A DNA stretch of 16,484 nt, taken from positions 1 to 16,484 of the forward strand of contig MUKB01000056.1 in the NCBI GenBank assembly GCA_002049785.1. The letters are read 5' to 3'. The stretch's first letter is position 1; each line of letters starts with the position of its first letter. The position numbers and the translations under genes were made by a program. The notes beneath the pieces are model-generated. The model ran no database searches. It saw nothing but the letters and a program-made list of their open reading frames with translations, and was not told the origin of the DNA. The DNA is from Caldifarciminota bacterium 4484_100. GTDB taxonomy: Bacteria > Hydrothermota > Tepidihabitantia > SM23-42. Positions 1-7,254 of this stretch are shown here, piece by piece.

Positions 1-146
1 TACTCAGGCCCTCCAATACCCAGCCGGTTCTGGTTATGAGATTTGAGGCCCAGACCCAGGCACGACTCAATGAAATCCAGAAGCTATTTCTGGATAAACT
101 GGAAGAGTATAAGAAGAAGGGGCCTGAACAAAAGGAGGCGTTATGA
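1..146 (+). CDS. Phosphomannomutase/phosphoglucomutase, C-terminal end (partial)
   Basis: The reading frame that is open from the left edge (first full codon at base 3) ends with TGA at 144-146 and encodes about 47 residues beginning LRPSNTQPVLVMRFEA. The R-P/A-S-N-T-x-P segment is the phosphate-binding loop of domain IV of alpha-D-phosphohexomutases, which interconvert hexose 1- and 6-phosphates for cell-envelope sugar synthesis. The VLVMRFEA strand and the charged helix after it also fit the end of that domain. Everything upstream, including the catalytic serine, is outside the window, so substrate preference (mannose, glucose or glucosamine) cannot be decided. The stop overlaps the next start as ATGA, so the two genes are probably cotranscribed and translationally coupled. 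Confidence 0.82.
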   Translation, partial: LRPSNTQPVLVMRFEAQTQARLNEIQKLFLDKLEEYKKKGPEQKEAL

Positions 147-2758
147 TTTCCATTCTTTGTCTGGTGCTTTTTATTGGCCAGACTGACAATAACTTTCTAC
201 CGGTCTGGATGACCCCGGCAGAAAGTTTAAAGATGGACCAGATTGGTAAAGGCCATATCGTGACATCGCCACCTGGTGGATGGGTGGAAACTCCAGGTGA
301 ATTTGAAGACCTGAAGGGCGTCTTTATCAGCTGGATCTACGGTCAATACAATTCAGTATTCCGTGAAATCGTGCGTGAAGTGGTTGAGGTAACCAAGGTC
401 TATATCGTCGTATCGAACAGTAATGAACAGCAGAATATCAGCAGCTATCTCACGAGCAACGGTATTCCGCTCGATTCTGTAGTGTTCTACATCTGGCCCA
501 AGAACTCCATCTGGATGCGTGATTTCGGGCCCTGGTTTATGCATAAAGACGATAATGGCGAGGGGATAGTCGATTTTATATATAACCGCCCCCGACCTGA
601 TGATGATACTATCCCCTGGCGTATCGGCCAGGCCTGGGGTATTCCAGTATATGGTTCTCCCCTGACCCATCCAGGTGGAAATTTTATGGTTGATGGACTC
701 GGTACCGGTTTTTCCTCCAACCTCATCTATGATGAAAACCCTTCTTATTCCCCGGCTGAAATCGATTCTCTGATGCTTGCATATAATGGCCTTCAACAGT
801 ATATTATTTTGCCAAAGATGACAAGTGAATACACCAAACATATTGATTTATGGGCAAAGTCTTTAAATGACACATTGGTGATGGTGGGCGAATACACCAA
901 CCCCAGCCATCCCGATTATCAGACCCTCAATAATAATGCGGATTCCATCAGCCGGTGTAAAAATCGTGAAGGTTTTCCGTATCGGGTGGTGCGGATTCCA
1001 ATGCCCTATTCAACATCCAATGCACCGCCTTCATATCTCAATTCGCTATTTGTCAAAAATAAGGTGCTGGTTCCACTCTGGGGCGAACCCGAGGACGATA
1101 CTGCCTTATTTATCTACCAGCAGGTGTTGCCTGATCACCAGATTGTAGGGATCGACTGTTCATCAATGGCCGGCTCTGGAGGTGCCATCCACTGTATCAC
1201 AATGCAGGTTCCAAGTTCCCGATTTATTCACATCCTCCATACCCCCTTAAGCGATACCGAGGATACCTTGAACCCATATCGGGTAAGGGCACAGGTGATT
1301 ACCTCAAGTTCATTTCAGACCGACTCATCCTTAGTATTCTATAAAATCAATTCAGGCTCCTTTTTGACCACTCCATTCTCTGCAGTTGCAGGAAGTCTTG
1401 GAGTATATGAAGGCTATATCCCGGCCCAATCTGCAGGTGATACAGTCCACTATTACATCCTGACCAAAAATGTTGACGGCGCAAGGAGAACATCGCCAAG
1501 GCATGCACCGATCCATATCTATTCATTTATGGTCGGTCCGGATATGATTCCACCGGAGATTACCCATACGCCCTTGGGTGACCAACTGATCTACAACTGG
1601 CCTGCCCATATCAGTGCAACCGTCACCGACAACTCTGGCGTCGATTCGGTCATCCTCGAATATCTGATAAATAACAATGGACAGGCTCCAATCCCGATGC
1701 AGAATACCGGTGGTGATCTCTATGAAGCTGATTTCGCAGGGACAGTAAATGTTGGAGATACCGTCTCTTATCGTATCAAGGCCATCGACGGTTCAGTAAA
1801 CCACAATGTCGCCTATGCTCCAGCATCGGGCTATTATAAATTTGCGATTGTTGACCGCATCCCGATCGGAATCTGGGAACCTGACCCCACTCCGATCACC
1901 AGCACACCTTTAATCAACTTCCTCGACAGCGTTGGAATCACCTACGAATATAGCACATCATATCCGGTATTCGACAATTACAACTGTATGTTCATCTTCC
2001 TGGGTGTCTATTCAAGCAACTATCCGTTGACCACTGCTCAGGCAAATGACCTGGTCGATTATCTCAATTCCGGTGGAAAATGTTATATGGAAGGTGGAGA
2101 TGCCTGGTGTTATGATCAGGCAGGTGATATCTATCGCTCCTACTTTGGTATAAGTCAGGTGGACGATGGTGGAACAATGACCGGTAATATTGATGGAGTC
2201 AACGGAACATTCACCCAGGGGATGTCATTCGCTTATGCAGGTGAAAACAGCTATATCGACCGAATCGCTCCGGTCTCACCTGCTTACACGATATTCACCA
2301 ACGGTGGTTACAATCGCACCGTCGCCTATGACCAAGGAACCTACAGGACAGTCGGTTCATCATTTGAACTTGGAGGACTGGTTGACGGCACCTGGCCCAG
2401 CACCAAGAGCGAATTGATTAAACAGATTCTAATCTTCTTCGGCATCCTGGTAGGCAAGGAAGAATCTTCGGTCTCAACCCCGGTCACCAGTATCTATTCG
2501 GTGCTTCCCAATCCAGCACATAATAGTGTGCTATTCTCTTTTGAACTTCAGAAAAGGACCCGTGTCAGGATCGACCTATACAATGCTCTTGGCCAGAGGG
2601 TGAGAAGACTGCGACCAGGGTTTCTTTCTCCAGGACACCACGAGTTGAAATGGAACTTCTGTGATGATAAGGGTCGAAATCTGGCACAGGGTGCATACTT
2701 CTATCAAATATTCCTGGATAATGAGGTGAAAACCGGGAAGGTGCTGTTTATCAAATAG
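143..2758 (+). CDS. Secreted agmatine/peptidylarginine deiminase-like multidomain protein
   Basis: 871 residues. A short hydrophobic N terminus (about residues 2-12) suggests export. Residues about 40-370 form a PAD_porph/agmatine-deiminase-type domain with all landmarks: WMRDFGPW (Asp127), GGNF near 178, HID (His233, Asp235) and GGAIHC with the nucleophile Cys351. Family members hydrolyse a guanidino group on agmatine or peptidyl-arginine. Two beta-rich Ig/FN3-like regions follow (about 375-470 and 472-568). Residues about 570-768 look like a GATase-like alpha/beta module with a GGKCYMEGGDAW stretch. Residues about 786-871 (NPAHNSV, RIDLYNALGQ, LAQGAYFYQI) match FlgD/T9SS-type C-terminal beta domains. 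A free agmatine deiminase is about 340-370 residues, so this is a surface or secreted fusion. GGAGG at 134-138 lies 4 nt before the ATG. The substrate is unknown; a secreted peptidylarginine deiminase role is inference. Confidence 0.8.
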   Translation: MISILCLVLFIGQTDNNFLPVWMTPAESLKMDQIGKGHIVTSPPGGWVETPGEFEDLKGVFISWIYGQYNSVFREIVREVVEVTKVYIVVSNSNEQQNISSYLTSNGIPLDSVVFYIWPKNSIWMRDFGPWFMHKDDNGEGIVDFIYNRPRPDDDTIPWRIGQAWGIPVYGSPLTHPGGNFMVDGLGTGFSSNLIYDENPSYSPAEIDSLMLAYNGLQQYIILPKMTSEYTKHIDLWAKSLNDTLVMVGEYTNPSHPDYQTLNNNADSISRCKNREGFPYRVVRIPMPYSTSNAPPSYLNSLFVKNKVLVPLWGEPEDDTALFIYQQVLPDHQIVGIDCSSMAGSGGAIHCITMQVPSSRFIHILHTPLSDTEDTLNPYRVRAQVITSSSFQTDSSLVFYKINSGSFLTTPFSAVAGSLGVYEGYIPAQSAGDTVHYYILTKNVDGARRTSPRHAPIHIYSFMVGPDMIPPEITHTPLGDQLIYNWPAHISATVTDNSGVDSVILEYLINNNGQAPIPMQNTGGDLYEADFAGTVNVGDTVSYRIKAIDGSVNHNVAYAPASGYYKFAIVDRIPIGIWEPDPTPITSTPLINFLDSVGITYEYSTSYPVFDNYNCMFIFLGVYSSNYPLTTAQANDLVDYLNSGGKCYMEGGDAWCYDQAGDIYRSYFGISQVDDGGTMTGNIDGVNGTFTQGMSFAYAGENSYIDRIAPVSPAYTIFTNGGYNRTVAYDQGTYRTVGSSFELGGLVDGTWPSTKSELIKQILIFFGILVGKEESSVSTPVTSIYSVLPNPAHNSVLFSFELQKRTRVRIDLYNALGQRVRRLRPGFLSPGHHELKWNFCDDKGRNLAQGAYFYQIFLDNEVKTGKVLFIK

Positions 2759-3043
2759 TTACATTGGGAAGGGGAGGCCGGTTATCGACTTCAGACTCTC
2801 CTGAGTCTTTTCAAGAATTTTGCGTCGGGCATCATTAAATGCCGCGACAATCAGGTCTTCGAGCATTGCAGAATCCTGTTCTTTGAGGATCTCCGGCTCA
2901 ATCTTTACACTCAGAACATTCTGCTCGCCGTCCATCTCGATTCTGACCATACCACCACCTGCACTACCCTCAACCTTTATCGCCCTCAACTGCTCCAACA
3001 ACTTCTGTTGTAATTGCTGGGCCTGTTTGAGAAAATTCTTCAT
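2759..3043 (-). CDS. ybaB: YbaB/EbfC family nucleoid-associated protein
   Basis: 94 residues, close to the usual 100-110 of the family. It begins with a glutamine-rich coiled segment (MKNFLKQAQQLQQKLLEQL). A small sheet follows (VEGSAGGGMVRIEMDGEQNVLSVKI), then the helix carrying DLIVAAFNDARRK. That is the classic YbaB order, including the G-G-G-x-V turn and the A-x-N-x-A helix. YbaB proteins are dimers that bind DNA and act as nucleoid-associated proteins. The ATG overlaps the dnaX stop by 4 bp and has GGAG 5 nt upstream, so translation is probably coupled to dnaX. In many bacteria recR follows; here the gene ends directly against the stop codon of the convergent deiminase gene. Confidence 0.93.
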   Translation of the reverse strand: MKNFLKQAQQLQQKLLEQLRAIKVEGSAGGGMVRIEMDGEQNVLSVKIEPEILKEQDSAMLEDLIVAAFNDARRKILEKTQESLKSITGLPFPM

Positions 3044-4443
3044 CTTATCTCCTCGCCATCAAATAGAACCTTAATCTTATTCATCAACTCATTTTCGTTT
3101 TTATGTGATTCTGCAAGATGAATATTCAGCTGACAATCTTTACCGGTAATATCCTTTAGCAGCGATTTGAGATGGGATTGACTCTTTTGTAGCTGTTCCA
3201 AAGAAAAATCGTTTTCAACCATAATATCAACAATATCTCCATTTCTATCAATCTTTGCATTACTGATGATTCCAGCCAGCTTTGGACTCTTCTTCTGAAA
3301 TGCCCGAAACAGATGGCTCTTTAGCGATTGTTCTTCTTCAAACCGTTTTTTATTGTCAGTACTCCCAGGTCTTAGAAGGGTAAGCTGACTCAGTAAAAGT
3401 TCAAGCCCGATTCTGGTATTAAGTGACCTTCTTATTATATCCTCATTTCTCAAAGATATTTCTATCATTGTAATAAGCCTATCTATATCCACAGGGAAAT
3501 TGCGTAACCTTCCAATCTCTTCATCGGTCAGGTCAAGGAATTTATCTGCGAGTCCGGTCTTCACCAGCAGCAGTGTCCGCAAATAATTTGTAAATCCCTG
3601 ATATATCTCAATCGGATCCGCACCGTCCTCAATGCCTTTGTTCAAAACCGTAAGAACCTTTCCGAGTTCATTCTCAGATATTTTACTCAATAATTCAAAA
3701 TAGAAATCTGTACCCAGAAATCCGATTAATTTGAAGACATCCTCAGCGGTTATTTCATCTTCAGTAAATGAAGTCAGCTGTTCAAGGATACTCTCCCCAT
3801 CTCGAATACTGCCATCAGCCCGCACTGCAATATAATGGAGCGCCTTCTCTGTAATATTTATCCCTTCCTTCTGGCTGATTTCATTCAATCGGTTCTTGAT
3901 TTCAGCAACACTGAGACGTTTGAAGGTAAACCGTTCGCATCGGGAGAGTATGGTTTGAGGTACCTTTGTGGGGTTGGTTGTGGCAAAGATAAAAATGACA
4001 TTGGGTGGTGGTTCTTCAAGGGTCTTTAAAAGGGCATTGAAAGCCTCCTGGGTTAGCATATGGACTTCATCAATTATATAGATTTTATATCGGCTGTGGA
4101 TTGGTGAATATCTCACTGACTCACGGAGGTTTCTGATCTCATCAATGCCCCGATTTGATGCACCGTCGATCTCAATGACATCGATACTGCGACTTCTGGT
4201 GATTTCAATGCAGGACTGACACTGCTGACAGGGATGAATTGTTGGACCTTCAACACAGTTAAGACTCTTGGCTAAAATACGGGCTGTGGTGGTCTTGCCC
4301 ACCCCCCTTGGTCCAGCAAAGAGATAGGCATGACCAACTCGATTTCTTTTAATCGCCCCTTTTAAAGAGAGCACCACATGATTCTGTCCGGTAATTTCAT
4401 CAAAATTCTGAGGTCGATATTTTAGAGAAATAACCTGATGCAT
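3040..4443 (-). CDS. dnaX: DNA polymerase III gamma/tau clamp-loader subunit
   Basis: 467 residues. DnaX is the AAA+ ATPase of the clamp loader that opens and places the sliding clamp. Visible motifs: Walker A GPRGVGKT (44-51), the zinc-binding cysteines C63, C72, C75 and C78, DEVH Walker B (125-128), sensor 1 near ATTNP (154-158) and the SRC arginine-finger motif (167-169). Domains I-III run to about residue 365, leaving only about 100 residues of tau-specific tail, shorter than in E. coli tau (643) or B. subtilis (563). The ATG has GAGG 4 nt upstream. It follows ffs by 48 bp and overlaps ybaB by 4 bp, as in the scr-dnaX-yaaK order of Bacillus. A possible frameshift signal lies at the end of domain III and is listed separately. 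Confidence 0.96.
   Translation of the reverse strand: MHQVISLKYRPQNFDEITGQNHVVLSLKGAIKRNRVGHAYLFAGPRGVGKTTTARILAKSLNCVEGPTIHPCQQCQSCIEITRSRSIDVIEIDGASNRGIDEIRNLRESVRYSPIHSRYKIYIIDEVHMLTQEAFNALLKTLEEPPPNVIFIFATTNPTKVPQTILSRCERFTFKRLSVAEIKNRLNEISQKEGINITEKALHYIAVRADGSIRDGESILEQLTSFTEDEITAEDVFKLIGFLGTDFYFELLSKISENELGKVLTVLNKGIEDGADPIEIYQGFTNYLRTLLLVKTGLADKFLDLTDEEIGRLRNFPVDIDRLITMIEISLRNEDIIRRSLNTRIGLELLLSQLTLLRPGSTDNKKRFEEEQSLKSHLFRAFQKKSPKLAGIISNAKIDRNGDIVDIMVENDFSLEQLQKSQSHLKSLLKDITGKDCQLNIHLAESHKNENELMNKIKVLFDGEEIR
3338..3366 (-). promoter_or_regulatory. Possible dnaX frameshift signal (internal SD, A6 run, -1-frame stop)
   Basis: Reading the minus strand, GGGAG (3366-3362) is followed by exactly 10 nt and then six A (3351-3346) covering Lys365-Lys366. 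In the -1 frame the next codons are ACG GTT TGA, so a slipped ribosome would stop at 3338 after about 368 residues, at the end of domain III. The E. coli dnaX site also has GGGAG, 10 nt and an A-run, giving the gamma subunit. Unlike E. coli, the heptamer here is T-AAAAAA rather than A-AAA-AAG, so two-tRNA slippage would be poorer. I see no strong downstream stem-loop. Transcriptional slippage on A6 is an alternative. Suggestive only. Confidence 0.35.
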
Positions 4444-4463
4444 AAATCCTCAAATTTTTAATT

Positions 4464-4489
4464 GATAATAGACATTTAAGTCCATTATC
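4464..4489 (-). other. Hairpin between SRP RNA and dnaX
   Basis: On the minus-strand transcript GAUAAU-G-GAC and GUC-U-AUUAUC can form a 10-bp stem with one G-U pair around a UUAAAU loop. It begins only 2 nt after the 3' end of the SRP RNA closing helix. The bases after it are A-rich rather than a U-tract, so it is not a canonical intrinsic terminator. A role in processing or protecting the SRP RNA 3' end, or in insulating dnaX translation, is inference. Confidence 0.5.
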
Positions 4490-4491
4490 GA

Positions 4492-4787
4492 TCCGGTCGT
4501 GCAACTTCCTTCGTCAGTGACATCCAGGAACAGCAAGGCGAAAGACTCAGACCAGGCTTCCTTATGACCAGCCCTGGCCTACTTACCGCTGCTTCCTTTC
4601 GGACCTGACGGGGTTTGCAGGTAGAACCATCACAAGACCCGGTCCTCATCGCCCTTCAACTCCTTACTGTCGACCCTGAAGGCCCTGACTCAAGTGAAGC
4701 ATTCGACCCCGCTATAGCGGATTTCGGGTCCATCCGATGTAAATCGGAGTTCAGGGCACCGCTAACTCCCCGCCTAGCACGACCGGA
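4492..4787 (-). ncRNA. ffs: Signal recognition particle RNA, large bacterial type
   Basis: The minus strand contains the SRP54 (Ffh)-binding hairpin GTCAGGTCCGAAAGGAAGC with GCAGC after it. Near the 5' end are the Alu-domain blocks GTGCTAGGCGGGGAGTTAGC and GGTGCCCTG, and later CCGCTATAGCGGGGTCGAA, as in the long (about 270-300 nt) SRP RNAs of Bacillus and deep-branching bacteria. The ends pair perfectly over 11 bp (4492-4502 with 4777-4787), which sets the extent at about 296 nt. SRP RNA binds Ffh and directs nascent membrane and secreted proteins to FtsY and the translocon. The apical tetraloop is GAAA (4600-4597) instead of the usual GGAA. The 5' end lies 1 bp after the stop codon of the upstream gene and no promoter is visible there, so it may be cut from an operon transcript. 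Confidence 0.95.
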
Positions 4788-4788
4788 A

Positions 4789-5790
4789 TCAACGCACAAA
4801 ATCGGCCCTTTCAAAAATAAATTCAGTCGGTTTAATACTGCAGGCACCGAGGCCCCTCTGAACCATAACGGTCTGTAGTTTCTCCACACTCTTTATACCA
4901 ATCTCGGCCATCCGCTGATATTCCGGCAGCCTGATTTTCATCAAAAGGGCATTACTTACCTCCCAACCATTGATTTGGGCAACATAGGTCTTGGCAAGGT
5001 TGGGATTTTTGATCAGAAAGGAGATTGAGGCATCAATTGCATTCTTTGCCCGGATGCTGGCAAGGCGATTTTCCTTCTCAACAAAATCCTTCCGCATCAC
5101 AACCGCACCATAGGGAAAATTTCCTACCATCAGATACTGGGAGATCAGACCCTCAATCAATAATTGATTTCCCAGATAGAGCATATAGCCGCGATAGGGT
5201 TCAAGCAGATAGAGGGCATCCACTTTGTTGTCCTGGAATACAGTAGCAAGCTCCTCTGGTTCAAGGGGGACATATTGTAACCTGGTCAGCTTAAAATCCT
5301 TTTTCACATCTTCAATGACAAGATTTACAAAGTATTCATCCTGAACAAGGTAACCCAATCTTTTCTTTCTTAAACCCCTCAACCCCCTTATCTTCGACTT
5401 TGGAGGTATGATGATACCATCTATGGGCTGGCCTGACTTTATCTCGACCGCAGCAAGCACCTTTACAGTATCTCCATCAGTGCTGGGATTAAGCAGAAGA
5501 TAATACCAGGGAACAACCGCAACATCATATTTGCCTTCTTTAATGCCATCAAGCGGATTTTCATTGATTTCAACGAATATAGGTTTTACTTTCTCGATTC
5601 CAAAATAGTTTCTTGTAGTCTCCAGCTTCGCAATATAGAATGGCAAGGTGAGAAATGTCTTATCGACCCCAAACCTGACTTCAGAAGGCAGCGATTCCTT
5701 ATACATCGGATAACCCACAACAACAAGAAGTCCGATTACCCCCAATATAATAAGCACATCAAGTATTCTTTCCCTTGCCTTAATACTCAT
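4789..5790 (-). CDS. Membrane-anchored periplasmic substrate-binding-like protein (NMT1/SsuA type)
   Basis: 333 residues. An uncleaved-looking N-terminal membrane segment (about 10-30, DVLIILGVIGLLVVVGY) is followed by a type II periplasmic-binding fold. It starts with VRFGVDKTFLTLPFYIAK and contains YDVAVVPWYYLL, LRKKRLGYLVQDEYFVNL and KVDALYLLEPYRGYML, the pattern of NMT1/nitrate-sulfonate-taurine-type ABC substrate-binding proteins. The ligand cannot be read from the sequence. No permease or ATPase gene is nearby, and the protein has a membrane anchor instead of a lipobox, so it may be a sensor or orphan receptor. The ATG overlaps the TPR lipoprotein stop (ATGA) and has GGAG 5 nt upstream. 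The TGA stop (4791-4789) sits 1 bp from the SRP RNA 5' end. Confidence 0.7.
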   Translation of the reverse strand: MSIKARERILDVLIILGVIGLLVVVGYPMYKESLPSEVRFGVDKTFLTLPFYIAKLETTRNYFGIEKVKPIFVEINENPLDGIKEGKYDVAVVPWYYLLLNPSTDGDTVKVLAAVEIKSGQPIDGIIIPPKSKIRGLRGLRKKRLGYLVQDEYFVNLVIEDVKKDFKLTRLQYVPLEPEELATVFQDNKVDALYLLEPYRGYMLYLGNQLLIEGLISQYLMVGNFPYGAVVMRKDFVEKENRLASIRAKNAIDASISFLIKNPNLAKTYVAQINGWEVSNALLMKIRLPEYQRMAEIGIKSVEKLQTVMVQRGLGACSIKPTEFIFERADFVR

Positions 5791-7013
5791 TTCTTCTCCT
5801 TCTGCAACTGTTCGCTCTTCATCAGATATTCGAGCGCCTTCTTTTTATTACCGATCTGACGATAGGCATCCGCAAGGTATGTCATCGCATTGATATTCTT
5901 GGGGTCGCGGGTAAGAACCTGATCCTCAAGAATCTCTATTGCCTTTTTGTATTTCTTCTGGTGATAATGACAGACACCATAATAATACCAGGCGCCAAAA
6001 TCATCCTCTTTCAGTTCGGTTATCCGTTTGAAATGTTCCATTGCCTGAGAATAGTTCTTAAAGGTAACCAGTTCAATTTCACCGGAAAAATAGAGAGCAT
6101 CAATGTCATCAGGTTTATAGAGGAGGGTTTTCTTCAGATATTTCAGAGCCAGGCTATCCTTTTTAAGGTTATAATAGGCAAGGCCGGTATAATAATAGCA
6201 TTTAGAAAGGCCATCAGTAATTTTATAGAGCTGCTCAATATTTCTCTTCAATGTCCGGAATCCCTTTTCCAAACCCAATTTGATTTTAATCAGGTTATCA
6301 AGTTCATCATATTTTTTAGCACTCCACAATCGGATGATCTCAGGCACAAGTTTTTCCTTAAGTTCAGGAACATTCTGGAAGAGAATTTTTGTAACCCGAT
6401 CATATTTGCGGTTATAGTATTTCTCTGCCATATTGAAATATTTGAGACTGGAATCATATGCCTGCGCAGTAAAGAGAACATCACCAATGAGAAAATGGAC
6501 ATCGGGATTTTCCGGGTCAATCCTGAGGGCACTTTGCCATTCCTTCTTTGCCGCCTCTTTATCTCCCTCTTTATTTTTGATTGTCGCTATGAGAATATAT
6601 GCCCGTGCATCATCCGGGTTGAGCATCTTTGCATAGCGTAAATATTTCAGGGCATCATCATATTTTTCTGCCTCAAATGACTGTTGTCCGCCATAATAGA
6701 AGCCTTGATAATAATACTTTATCCCTTCCTTCTGTTTTTTAATCCATTCCATCGCCTTTGCAGAATCGGCCTCAAAACCCTGAACAAGTGCCTTTGCCGC
6801 GGGAATCCAGTTGGCCAAGGCAATTTCACAGCCACCAAGAATTGTGTAATACTCAAAGTTATTCGGCTCTGTTTTTATCCCCTCAAGGCAGGCATTCTTT
6901 GCCCTTGGAAAATCCTTCTGATTAAAATAGGCTATTCTTGCAGTATTTAGAAGGGGTGAAGGACAGGCCAGAAACAGAAACATCAACATTAATAAAGAAA
7001 GCCATTTTTTCAT
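5787..7013 (-). CDS. TPR-repeat lipoprotein
   Basis: 408 residues from the chosen start. A second ATG in frame lies directly upstream (7016-7014). I prefer 7013 because GGAGG (7022-7018) is then 4 nt away, the spacing seen for several other genes here. Basic residues, a hydrophobic stretch and the lipobox LFLAC make Cys17 (Cys18 from the first ATG) the likely lipidated residue. Tetratricopeptide repeats follow along nearly the whole length, for example GQQSFEAEKYDDALKYLRYA and GLAYYNLKKDSLALKYLKKT, with the usual A-x-x-x-P/D-P-x-x loops. Such proteins scaffold complexes at the membrane; the partner is unknown. It is first in a unit with the substrate-binding-like protein, ffs, dnaX and ybaB, and has a good sigma70-type promoter. 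Confidence 0.85.
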   Translation of the reverse strand: MKKWLSLLMLMFLFLACPSPLLNTARIAYFNQKDFPRAKNACLEGIKTEPNNFEYYTILGGCEIALANWIPAAKALVQGFEADSAKAMEWIKKQKEGIKYYYQGFYYGGQQSFEAEKYDDALKYLRYAKMLNPDDARAYILIATIKNKEGDKEAAKKEWQSALRIDPENPDVHFLIGDVLFTAQAYDSSLKYFNMAEKYYNRKYDRVTKILFQNVPELKEKLVPEIIRLWSAKKYDELDNLIKIKLGLEKGFRTLKRNIEQLYKITDGLSKCYYYTGLAYYNLKKDSLALKYLKKTLLYKPDDIDALYFSGEIELVTFKNYSQAMEHFKRITELKEDDFGAWYYYGVCHYHQKKYKKAIEILEDQVLTRDPKNINAMTYLADAYRQIGNKKKALEYLMKSEQLQKEKK

Positions 7014-7030
7014 CATACCTCCTTGAGCCT

Positions 7031-7058
7031 ATTGTATACAGAATCGGCCAAAAGTCAA
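7031..7058 (-). promoter_or_regulatory. Sigma70-type promoter for the TPR lipoprotein-ffs-dnaX unit
   Basis: On the minus strand TTGACT (7058-7053), a 16-bp spacer and TACAAT (7036-7031) give 5/6 matches in both boxes. The predicted start near 7024 leaves a leader of only about 11 nt, which is essentially the AAGGAGGT Shine-Dalgarno sequence and the ATG at 7013. The start site is inferred, not observed. Confidence 0.7.
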
Positions 7059-7195
7059 CCCTGTTTTTTGAACCCTTATGGAAGTTATCTCCCTGAGTAA
7101 TGAAATTTTCTTGTCTAATTAGAAATCCCTGTCCGACGCTCTTTTTGGTGGATGAAATGGGCTTCTCGTTTCTCTGGTTTGTCTGTGTGCTTGTC

Positions 7196-7216
7196 ATGCT
7201 GAATTTATTTCAGCAT
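7196..7216. repeat. Perfect 8-5-8 palindrome (operator or extragenic palindromic element)
   Basis: ATGCTGAA, TTTAT, TTCAGCAT: perfect 8-bp arms around a 5-nt centre. The right arm TTCAGCAT recurs at 7330-7337, 17 bp upstream of the -35 box of the CRP-family gene. It could be an operator, possibly for the adjacent CRP-family regulator, or one copy of a dispersed extragenic palindrome. No U-tract follows it on either strand, so it is not a good intrinsic terminator. Confidence 0.6.
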
Positions 7217-7254
7217 CCCTGGTTTTTTGGTTTATCTGGTTTTTCTGACTTTTC

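Noticed and set aside
4615..4889. Two frames of 77-87 codons over 4615-4889, one on each strand
   Set aside because: They lie across the SRP RNA, whose secondary structure and conserved blocks explain the sequence.
5961..6641. Plus-strand frame of 226 codons opposite the TPR gene
   Set aside because: It is an antisense shadow of the repeat-rich TPR coding sequence, with no start signal and low-complexity composition.
6922..7197. Minus-strand frame of 91 codons covering the TPR lipoprotein start and intergenic DNA
   Set aside because: It reads through the promoter and out of frame over the TPR gene, has no ribosome binding site and no recognisable protein.
7196..7216. The 21-bp palindrome as an intrinsic terminator
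   Set aside because: Neither strand has a U-run right after the stem, and both flanking genes transcribe away from it.
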